From Phellopilus nigrolimitatus (lineage: Eukaryota; Basidiomycota; Agaricomycetes; Hymenochaetales; Hymenochaetaceae): a stretch of 64,000 bases of DNA. Made by a program: the position numbers and the translations under genes. The DNA lies in contig JAJOHG010000016.1 of assembly GCA_021029095.1 (NCBI GenBank), positions 124,001 to 188,000 of the forward strand, read 5' to 3'. Below are positions 54,459 through 64,000 of the stretch, in pieces. Below the pieces are notes generated by a model. The model had not been told where the DNA came from and searched no databases. It was given only the letters and a program-made list of their open reading frames with translations. Numbering within the stretch: the stretch's first letter is position 1; each line of letters begins with the position of its first letter.

Positions 54459-57400
54459 ATGAACCCCTTCTTTATTCTTACCCAAATCTTCTTTTCGCTC
54501 GTTGCTTTCTCTACATCGGATTACTCGCTGTACGTCACACATAACCTCCACGTCCTGAATGAGGTGTATGTGACGCCTGCGGCCGAGAATCTTCATGCTG
54601 CTTGCCGTACTATTGAAGGGTACAGCCTGTCTATCGTTCACTATCTCAAAGACCTGTCAGCCTCTTCCTCATCGCACCCTACCGCGCCCACCTCCGCCGG
54701 AAGCAACGACTCCACCCCTAATAGCGCGGGAACTGAGGCCAAGAGTAATGATGAGCAGCTTGTGACCAATGATATTATGATCTTTACCACTCTAGAACCA
54801 AGGAATACGCGCTGTGGTGTTATAAGGGCCGAAATCGACATTTCTGAGGCGGCTGCCAGCCCTGGCAAACCCTTTTTTTCCGTACGGAAAAAAGGCCGTC
54901 TGACCACGTTCCGATACGAATGCAGAACCGTGCCTTCATCATTCCCTTTCCACGCTCGCGATGTCAGCTCTGGTGCTATACTCGTTGACGCATATGCGGT
55001 CGAAGTCCCAGAAACACCGACGCTTCTTCCTCCGATGATCGCGACCCAGGTCGCTCAGCCCTTCACTGAGGGCCAACCTGTCATTACTAGTCCTCCGCTT
55101 GCTTCGCAGGCAATGCCCGTTCGGCTTGCTGCACCCGCACCGCATATTATTATCGCCATTGCTGTTTTTCTTGCGTGCTTCCTGACCCTTGCGGTTAGTC
55201 TCAATTCCGAATTCAACTACCTCCACTCTAAAACCGCTAAACTTTGCTGTGTTTCTGCTCGAATCAGGTCCACAGGAAGTCGCGTCTCGCAAAAGCGAGA
55301 GAGAATGCGCCTCTCCTTCCTTTCACGGTACGGTTGCCAGTCTTTTCTCATAAGTCTCCCCCATTAATCTGTCTCCGCCTGTTGTATCATTGCTAGACTC
55401 CTTCCGCATCTGTCGTTAGTCTCGCAGCCATCGCCGAACTCGGTGGTTGGCGAGGACTTGCCAAGGATGTGTCCGTAAACACGGGTCGCCTCGGTGATCA
55501 AATTGAACAACCGCTCCAAAACAGGCACTGGCCATGGGCTGGAGCATTGTCTCCGCCTTTTTACCAGCCTGCCGTTGTTCAGATTGAGCCTGGTGATATC
55601 GCGTTTATGAACGATTCGGTGCGAAATTAAAAAAAAAAAGCTTTGCGTAGCGTGCTGATCCAACTGAATAATGAAGGAAACTGAGTCTTCTTTGAAATCT
55701 CCCGAGCTCGAATATATCTTGGCCAATCTGGGTGAAGACAACGAGAACGAAAGCTCTTTGACGCACATTGCTGAGATTGACACGGTACGCACATTTTTCT
55801 TTGAACCTACTTCATCTGGCTAACGGCTTTCGACGTTGGCCAAATTCTGTACACAGGACAGCTGCACCGTTATAAAAAGCGAGCCTATGTGCGCACACGC
55901 GACTGCAAGCGACAGCAAACGATCGAATGACGAGTCGAACGAGTCGACGCTGCGTGACGAATTCGCGCGTCGACGTTGCAATGAGGTCAAGCAGCTCTGC
56001 GAGTATCAGTTTGACTTCGTTATTCACGGGAACGGGTATGCTCGCACAAACAAGCCAATGCGCACATTCGTCGCGTCGACAGCTTCGACAGCGGCAATTT
56101 TGATGGACGCGACATTGACATCTCCGGGCCCGGCACCTGCATTGGGATTGACGTCGGCATCGCCATCGGTGTTGAGATTTTCCCGCTCATCCTCGAGCGG
56201 CAAGGCAAAACGTGCACGGGCATTAAAGCGGGCCTTCGAACCCGCAAGGGCTTTCTTGCGCGAGTTAGAGACTCGTCCGCGCAAGCCAGTGACGCTCGTG
56301 CGTTTTGATAGTAAGATAAGCACCAAGCAGAAAGCGCACAAATCGAGTTTCGACAGCGACGTGACATTAAAGTGCTTATTCAACCCCATGAGATCATTCT
56401 TGAACGAATTGGAAGTGCGCAAGCAGCGTACGCCCACGCGCGCTGTTGTGGGTGCGGTCGTTAACCATGCAGTGCGCAGCAGTCTATTTCTTTTTTTCAA
56501 ATTGTTCCTGACTACTGACTGCGAACTTTAGTGTGAACTATTGGAGGCACCCGTTTCGGCATCGCTGCCGTCTTTCCTACCCGTGGAAGGCCTTCGCGCT
56601 CGCACCCGCGTGAAGCGTAAACCGCCCCCGATTTATTCACCAGACCTTTCTGTCCATATCGTCGAGCCGCATGACGAATGCCTGAAGATCATGGACTCAC
56701 ATGAAGAAGACCGGACCGTCCCGATGGCCAGCATGGATTCGTTCACCGGAGGTGACAGTGAGGTCTTGGGGTCAGCTCGTGCGTTGACGGGGCTCGAACC
56801 TTGGCGGGCACATGTGATTGGACTCATCAAGGAATTATCCGAAGGCACGCAAGAAGACAACGTCATCGAGAAAATAGACACACTCAACACGGACCTCTCT
56901 ATTTCTGCTACGATCGGAGAGGCGCCTCTCGCAGACAACTTACAAGGGGACGAAGTTATCGAGAGAATAGACACGTTCATCGCGGACTTCTCTACCTCTG
57001 CTACGATCGGTGAGGTGTCCTTCCTCGCAGACGACGTCCGGAAGCCTGCGCGATTCAGAGTGAAGTCGCCTGAAGCGAACACCGACTTCGCTGCAGACCT
57101 TTCAGTCACGGCCGTGATCGGGGATACGAGCTTCCTTGACGACAACGTCGAGAGGAGTCCTCGCCAAAGGGCGGCCAACGATAGCGGAGTAATCAAGTCA
57201 AAGCTCAGCGCAGCTCGTGCACGCGTGCGTGCGGAGCGCCTGACGTTCTTGGGCACGGAAAATTCAGGCGGTAATCAGCTCGACAGATCTGCGCGGAACG
57301 CAAACCTCTTGGCCGTCGCTTCGGTCGATTCAGGGTCTTTCTTTGCGGATGTTGACAACGTTCTAGCGGTTCCTGCGAAAGTACGTCCGCTGCTGCAGCT

Positions 57401-60313
57401 TGAGAGCTGCGCGCGGAACTGGAGCAGTGAGCGAGAGCGACGAGACGTGGTGGTAGTGTCGGGTGGTCTTGATGCATCTGGAAGTGCGAGTGGAGGTGCT
57501 GTCAACTGCTCTACATCGGCCGCTCACTCCATCATCTCGAACATCTCCGTCGTGACTACTAAAAAGACTTTCAAGGACGACAACTCTGAATGGGCCCGAA
57601 AGAAAGCTCTGACTCGGGCTCGGACTCGGGCTCGGACTCGGAGTGCGCCGGCTCGCTCGGAGAACCCTGCGGAACACACAGACATTTTTTATGCTGGAAA
57701 TAGCACCTTAACCGGTTCCATGTTCGCGATGACAAGTGCGCATATCAGCAGTTCAGCAATTCCGCAAACACTGGAATCAAACATTGTAGATTGCAATGAA
57801 AGCCTCGCTCTGCACGATGCTGGAAGTATCATCGGCGCTAATGCTTCCAGCTCGAGGCCTGAGCTGACTGGACTCGAGGTCTGTACGACTAACGGCAGTA
57901 ACGACAACTCTATTCTTGTGATCTCTGGCTCGCAAGACAGTACGAATCTCTTGGAGTGGCACCTGCCTGCTACGGATGACTGGAGTATTTTTTCTGAAGG
58001 CGTCGAACTTGGTATCTTCGTAGAATCGAATGAGGATGATGCCGATGCTTCTCGGACTTTTCGGCCAATTCCTGGTTTCATTGAAAATTCTTGTATCGGC
58101 TTTTCGGCTGACGAGCGACTTTTGGAGGACGAGAAAGTTGAGGATGCAGAGGCTTTGTCTGCGACTGCGGCACTGGGACTGGTTTCTGTTATGGTACTTG
58201 CTAAGAAGAGGCTGGACGGCGAGTGCTCAAATGTGGACGTCGAATTTGGATCTGATGCTGCAAACGTGGAAAATAAGCAAGACGGTCACGAAGAGACCTT
58301 GATTTTGGATGTTTGCGCAAATGATGAAGAGATTGCGAGTTCTGTGTCTGATGCTAGCTCTCGCTCTTGTACTAGTTCTCTTCTGGCTTCTGCCGACGCT
58401 GGCATCGAAAACGACGGGCCTGTTCAGAAACAAGAGCTGGGAGTTGATACGAACGCACTTTCATCATCAAACTTCTGGTCCACTGACGCGCTTCTTGATG
58501 ACACTCTAGATGGTCTATACAGGGTCTCTGGCAACTTAGACTGCGCTGAAGTTGAGGTAGACGCGCTCGAAGGCACTCTGGGGGAAATCGAAGAGGTGCT
58601 GATGCAACTCATGGATGCGCTCGTTGAAGACGTGGTTGCACAGGCCACCTCGGTCTACCAAGGCAGGGAAGAGCCGCCAAAAACCTTTGGAGAGGCATCG
58701 ACGTCAACTTCAAGTCTTATGCGAATGGTGATGTATGAAGACGATTTCAAGACTGTGGATTCTCCTGTTTGTGGAGATCTGATAGAGCTTACGCCGACTT
58801 TCTCTTTTGAAATGAAAACGACGGAAGGTGACCTTATCGAACTTGAAGAGGATCTAGCCAATGCGCCGACGTACTTGAACGCCTCGACGTCGACACCAGC
58901 ACTCGAACCAGAACGACCTATTAGTCGGATGTTTATCGACGCATCAACGTCTATCATGGCTCTCGCTGACGATGAAGAGGAATCTGTCCGAAGGTTTATC
59001 GACACCTCGACTTCGACTATGGGTCTGACTGAGGTGACTATCGGAGGCGTATCTGATCTCAGAGAATATCTGGATGCTTCGACTTCAATTTCGACTTTTA
59101 AGCAAACTCAGAATGATTCAAATGCGGATCTATCGAGCGACGCGGATTCAGGCTTGGACATAGCAGCGGCTACTCTTTTACCTACTTCGAACAGCGATGA
59201 AGACTTTGACCTTTCGAGATCTGCGGGCCTATACTGCTCTACTGGGTATTCAGCAATGGGTTCGTCTACTGGAGACCACGCAACAGCGCAGCTTCTCGAA
59301 GATTCTTTACCTATGCCATCGTTGATATTACCTCTCAAAGGTGATGGCAAGTCGCGGACCCCAGACTTCGTGAACGGTCTTTCGGCTAGCGACGATCTAG
59401 TTGATTCTTCTGGTACTTCGCTTCAAGAGGAACAAGATGCAATTGTGTCCAACAAGAGCCCAGCTACACTTGAATATTACTCGAATGTTCCAGATGCTAT
59501 TTCTACAGGCGAGTCTCCATATATCAGATAGTCTACGAGATGCTGAAGCTGACATCTCCGTGCGTAGATGGTGAGGAAGTCAATGAACCGTCGACACGAA
59601 TCGAGTCCCAGACGCTGGCCAATTCGCCCAACGACCTTTTTTCGGTTGCGCTCCAACCAGTTAATGAAGGGCAGAAGGCAGATCTTCGTCCATCCCGAGC
59701 ACCCTCCCCAAGTCCAATAGCGACATCAGCGGCTCTGAAGCCTCCTGTGTCTGCAGGTGGGCGAGTCCTGGACATGGTTGCCTTTTTCCAGCAGCGTGAG
59801 CAGATTCTAAATTCGTCGTCTCATGGTGCGCGTGCTTCGCATGCGAACGTGAGGGCACGTTTCGAGGCGGCCTCTTCACCGTTGACGGCAGTCGATTCAC
59901 CTGGGCAGTCCGGTCCGGGATCATCGCGGACGATGGCTACGCCCGATCGGGGAACGTTTGTGAGCTTACGACAACATTTCGAGACGCCTAGGACAAATTT
60001 GGGCTTAAGCCACGAGGGGACGCCAGGTTTGGACTTTGATACGCCCGGGCCGTCGGCGCTGCGGTCGGTGGAGACACCAGCACCGAGCACGCCCTGCAAT
60101 GACTTGCCAGTCCCAAGCACGTTTGCTTTTTACTACGGTGACGGGAAGGTTATCAGACCTAGAAACTGCAGGAATATGACAGAAGAAGTGGCAGAGGCTA
60201 GGACACTGGGTAAGAACGCGATTGAGCTGTTCCCGGAGGTGGCTCAGCGCATTCTCCACAAAGTGAAAGCGAAGCATGTGGTTAATGGCACTGGACGTGA
60301 CGCTTATATATAA
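54459..60313 (+). CDS. Giant repeat-rich membrane protein, 1820 aa
   Basis: Exons 54459..55193, 55268..55327, 55397..55618, 55677..55784, 55857..56471, 56532..59508 and 59568..60313 close in phase. N-terminal hydrophobic segment (FFILTQIFFSLVAF) and a second one (HIIIAIAVFLACFLTLAV, about residue 235) suggest a lumenal/extracellular N-domain and a very large cytosolic part. The long sixth exon is acidic and Ser/Thr-rich with internal repeats: three of the type DLSISATIGE, four or five of the type DASTSTxAL, and an R-x-R-T run (RARTRARTRARTR). The last exon follows a GC-donor intron (59509..59567) and contains MVAFFQQREQIL and a basic end. Family unknown. A split into two genes cannot be excluded. 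Confidence 0.65.
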
Positions 60314-60674
60314 TCTATTCATTATAATTCATATATCTACTTTGTATTACTTTCTTCTACGGCTCTCATATAAGTTTATATATTTCTTTCCCTCAAATTG
60401 TTTTCGTGAGAAACAGTAGCCAAGCTTGAAGATGACCGACGCGATGGGTGGACAAACAGCATCAAAGAACGCGTGACGCCGCGTTACACAACGCGTCGCT
60501 CGTCCGGCCCAATTCGGAATGGAAATTCTCTGCCACCGTGGCCTGGTCGCGGATCGTCCCTTGTCTCTTACCTTCAACATCCTCTCCGTCCTCGCAGTGC
60601 GGCGTGACCATCTTTGATCCGTATTCCTCTACCTCTACCCTATCCGCTGTTGACGGTAGGCAACGCAACGTGCC
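60314..60674. other. Intergenic region before RIF1
   Basis: 361 bp holding the 3' UTR of the giant gene and the RIF1 promoter. No ORF supported. Confidence 0.6.
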
Positions 60675-63600
60675 ATGTCGTCGACACTCCCCACACCACC
60701 TAGACCGACAGTGAGCCAGGCTGACAAGGAGAATCGCATGGCGACACCGCGCAAGAGCATCGAATGGGCGGTACACAAGGAGGTTTTCACTTTTTCCCCG
60801 GCAGTGACACATACGGTGAACGTGTCCAACTCTTCCCCCGGACCACGCAAATCGATCCTGAAGCCACAGCGCCCGCTGCAGCCTTTTCCCGAGGAAAAGA
60901 AACGCGATATCACACCTCTTCCCGACGATGCGCTCTCAGATGCTCACTTTCTCGAGTACCCAGTCTCGATGATTACCGCGGAGAGCTCGACACTGCGCGA
61001 ACTTACCGAGGCGTACTCGATTCTTGCGGCACGCATCCGCTCGTCCGTGCCTCAACATTTCTGGTCATATTCGACGCGCGATCCACGCCATCCTTTATTC
61101 AACCCTATGAGACAGCACGCAGACGCGTTGGCAGGTGCAATTGTACGCGACCTCGGACGCGTTTTTGCCGACCCTTTCCAGCTTCCAACACCTACTCCAC
61201 CTAGCCGCACTCCTGAACATGGCGAGGCTGGAAGTACGAGTCTGCCTACTCCGCAAGAGACGCCAACGAAGAAGGGGGGGATGACAGAGGAACAGGTCAA
61301 ATATGCTCGGGATTTAAGCACGGTTACAAGCGCGACTATCAAATTTCTCATCCTCGCCTTCCAGGTGCCGACTATTTATAACGTTTTCAGCAGTGAGTTC
61401 CTCTCAATGGTTTTTCCCGTTTGATCCGCTTGTCTCTGATTAAAGTTGCCCTTCAGAGAAACAGCTCGACTCTGTCTTGACTGCTGTATTGGCTATACCT
61501 CTCGCAGAGTCATTGCGTTCACCCAGTGCGCGAAAGATCTGCGGATTCGCTATTACTTTTCTGCAGTCGCAAAGACTTCCCGAAGTGACTCTTCGCATGG
61601 GCAGGGATAGGATGGCATTTGCGCTTCGACGTGCTATGGATGGCGAGCTTGGCAGGGAAGGCAAAAAAGGCGCTACGGGTGAAGCTTTGCGGGTATGCTT
61701 CTACGGATTCCTTTAGCTAAAGCCCGAACTAATAAAATTATAGGCAATACACGACCTATCCCTCTTTAAGCCTGAAATCTTCATCCCGGGATTCGAGGCG
61801 CACCTTTCTTCCGTCCTTGAGAATCTTCTCGCTCCGTCACACGCACTACGTGTGCAAGCGGCACATGCCTTGGGAGGTTTCGTGCAAGGAATCACACAGC
61901 CTGGAGTCGACTCTGACGATCTTCTCCGTGATATCTCGCCTCGTGTCGCGCACTTCTTCTCTCTTAATAGCCCGTCAAGTATTTGCCGGACGTTGGGGGC
62001 AGCCCTTCGAACTACTGAACCGGCACACCACGGCCAAGGTCCTTTCTGGGCTATATCTGTCTTGACGAGTTTCATAATTCTATTCGGGCCCGCGCTGCTG
62101 AAAGACCGCCAGCTATTTATGAACTTCCGCGCGACTATTGACTTCGGACTAAATTCTAAGAAGAAAGTTGTTCGCGCTGCCACGTCTACGCTCTGGGGCC
62201 CGCTCATTTGGGTGTGGCAAAAGTGGCGTGGCTCGGTCAGCGTCAGCAAAAAGGACGAAGAAGGCGAAGACGATGCCGCTGAGCGTGAGGAGGTCAAGGC
62301 ATACTTTTCGCAGATGCTCAGGTCAACGACTCATCTGCCAATTGGGATATCCTTTATTGGCGCACTCCTCGGCGGCAGCCATTCAACATGTCAGAGACAA
62401 GACCTGCTTATGGCTTTCTACAATCTGGGTAGTTCTGCGAAACAAGGGGGAGACTCGACGCCCAGGGCACTCGAGCTTCTTGATCGTCTCATTAACTCGC
62501 GGGAAGACGGCGAGTTCTATACTGGCTGGTCGAACAGGTTCCTCACAAAGCTCATCCCCTCGCCCCTGCTCTCAGTCTCCCCTGGGTTACTGACAACGGA
62601 GATGGGCGGACCGGCCCTTGGCCAGCTGGTTGAGAGCATAATGGCACATCAACCAAACTACGACGATGTGCGCCCGCTCGCGGACGAGGAGCGTCGCCTG
62701 CCAAGTGTGTGGACGCGCGCAAAGGATGCATGGATAATGTGCCTTGAGCAACTCGAGATGTCAGAGGGCGAACCAGTTTCGGTAAGTATTTCCGATTGCT
62801 TAATCTGATTAATAATCTCATCTTATATGATAGGAGCTTTTCCTCGATATCTGGACGGGACTGATTCGTATGGGATTGACTGGCCGAGGTACGTGGCCTT
62901 CTGGAAACGAGTCATAAGTAAACTCGTCTCAATTTATCTAACATTCAGATGAGCCAACTGCCATCAACATTTTCGCCGAGCAATGCTCGAAAGTCCTGAC
63001 CTCCATACTTAGCAATAAAGCAGTCGACCTCCGAGAAGTGCCCGACTATCGTGAAGTCAAAGCTCCATCTTCTGACTCCGCCCCTGTGAAGAACGACGCC
63101 GGGAAGAGCGAGATTGCAGATGATGGTGCGTGCTCGGCAGCGAACATGCGTCTCAAGCTTGCCCTCGTGCGTGCGCTTTGGGCCGCTGCGATGGGAGCTC
63201 TCCCAGCGTCTTCATTAAGATGGACAGTCAAGCCAATGCTGCGCTTACTTGTTCAGAAGCATCATGAGCTTGCTCCACCGGCCGAGTCTGACGGAGTCGT
63301 GGAGGACGAGGCAAGCGCGGCAGCGTTGAGCGAGTGGGCGCAATTATGTGCGCAGGTCGCTGCAGTTGGTTCGACTGAAATGACGCCAGCCATATGGGGT
63401 CGAAAATGGGAGTGGGACGAGACTATGAGAGCTCGTGCATGGCGTGGGTATGCACGCGGGTGGGCTGAGGATTCGCGAGGTTCGTGGAAAGGCGCGGCTA
63501 TCGTGCTTGGCTTGCCGTTCAGGTATATTTCTTCACTGATCTCTGTATTGATCCACAGCGACTAACCGGTTTTCATCTCCAGGAATGATCAACCATGGGA

Positions 63601-64000
63601 TATGTCGGATGCAGACTTGTCCGCATGGAACAGTCTACTCTCCTACGCCGTCGAGAAAGCAGGGAAAGATTACATATCTTTACCCGATGTTCTGGAAGAG
63701 GTAGTGCGTTGCATCGAGCGCCAGCATATCATCTCGTTCGTACTTTGCTCATCTGCATTCTAATGTGTACTAAAATATCATTGCAGTCTGAGCTCCACCC
63801 TCCGTGTCGCGGATCATCTTGTCAGCATGTTCGACAAAGCAATCGAACGTTGCACCGCACTCCCAAGCGGGCTTATTGATATCGTACACGAGATCCTCAT
63901 CACATCTTATCCACCACAACCACGAAACAAAATTGTCGCAATCTGGCTCTTGCGTTCCCTCCGAACTACCATAGGCAACTGTCCTGTGGAGCTCATCGTC
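60675..64000 (+). CDS. RIF1: RIF1, telomere/replication-timing factor (5' part; runs off the window)
   Basis: N-terminal HEAT-repeat region of a Rif1 homologue. Rif1 limits telomere length and recruits PP1 to control replication timing. Exons 60675..61392, 61457..61692, 61744..62781, 62834..62888, 62949..63522, 63583..63735 and 63787 to the edge. The leader is Ser/Pro-rich and basic (PRKSILKPQRPLQPFPEEKK). The Rif1_N-type core includes LDSVLTAVLAIPLAESL, SARKICGFAITFLQSQRLPE, AIHDLSLFKPEIFIPGFEAH and HALRVQAAHALGGFVQGI. The last intron (63736..63786) uses a GTTCGT donor, chosen because it restores SLSSTLRVADHLVSMF. The C-terminal part is missing, so PP1-docking motifs cannot be judged. Confidence 0.85.

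Noticed and set aside
1..64000. CRISPR arrays, operons, bacterial-type genes, rRNA genes
   Set aside because: None seen; the sequence is eukaryotic throughout. tRNA genes could not be scanned reliably by eye, so their absence is not claimed.

Overview
The window is nuclear DNA of a filamentous basidiomycete, most likely an agaricomycete. Almost every gene is cut by many 45-75 nt introns with clear 5' and 3' splice sites, and several have microexons. The gene content also fits: ARB1, a RIF1 N-terminal region, a fungal sesquiterpene synthase, a DAL5-type permease, an LTR chromovirus and small Cys-rich RLRGG proteins. All gene models were built by hand by joining exons so that the reading phase closes. 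No alignment or database search was run.

Layout. 1-20.7 kb is ordinary gene space: a CCCH zinc-finger gene running off the left edge, a secreted or anchored glycoprotein, ARB1 (ribosome biogenesis ABCF ATPase), a zinc-finger plus SDE3/MOV10-like RNA helicase, a 17-exon MFS permease, a small four-exon gene, an NTF2-like protein and a 1062-aa Ser/Arg-rich protein. Two long inverted repeats lie between genes here.

20.8-31.3 kb is a young segmental duplication. A unit carrying a small RLRGG/Cys-rich gene occurs three times. A block with a MYND zinc-finger gene, which also has a possible CheD/NTAN1-like N-terminus, occurs twice. The left MYND block ends inside a truncated copy of the neighbouring alpha/beta-hydrolase-like gene, so the right-hand locus looks ancestral. 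Decayed coding sequence lies between the units.

31.3-41.4 kb holds PDX3 (divergent from the hydrolase-like gene, 58 bp between the ATGs), an IFI6/ISG12-like small membrane protein, a sesquiterpene synthase next to a WrbA-type quinone oxidoreductase and a zinc-finger transcription factor (a possible small terpene locus), and a membrane protein with an N-myristoylation-type start. 41.7-47.35 kb is a full-length chromovirus with by-eye identical 215-bp LTRs and a 5-bp target duplication.

47.9-64 kb holds a linker-histone-like winged-helix protein, a tandem array of three genes joining a retroviral Gag-like N-terminal domain to an IFI6/ISG12-like glycine-rich hydrophobic domain (one intact, two broken), an 1820-aa repeat-rich membrane protein, and RIF1 running off the right edge. 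The most novel-looking items are the Gag-like/IFI6-like fusion family (with a second apparent user of the same N-terminal domain at 40.1-41.4 kb), the three-copy RLRGG/Cys-rich family, and the CheD/NTAN1-like plus MYND fusion.
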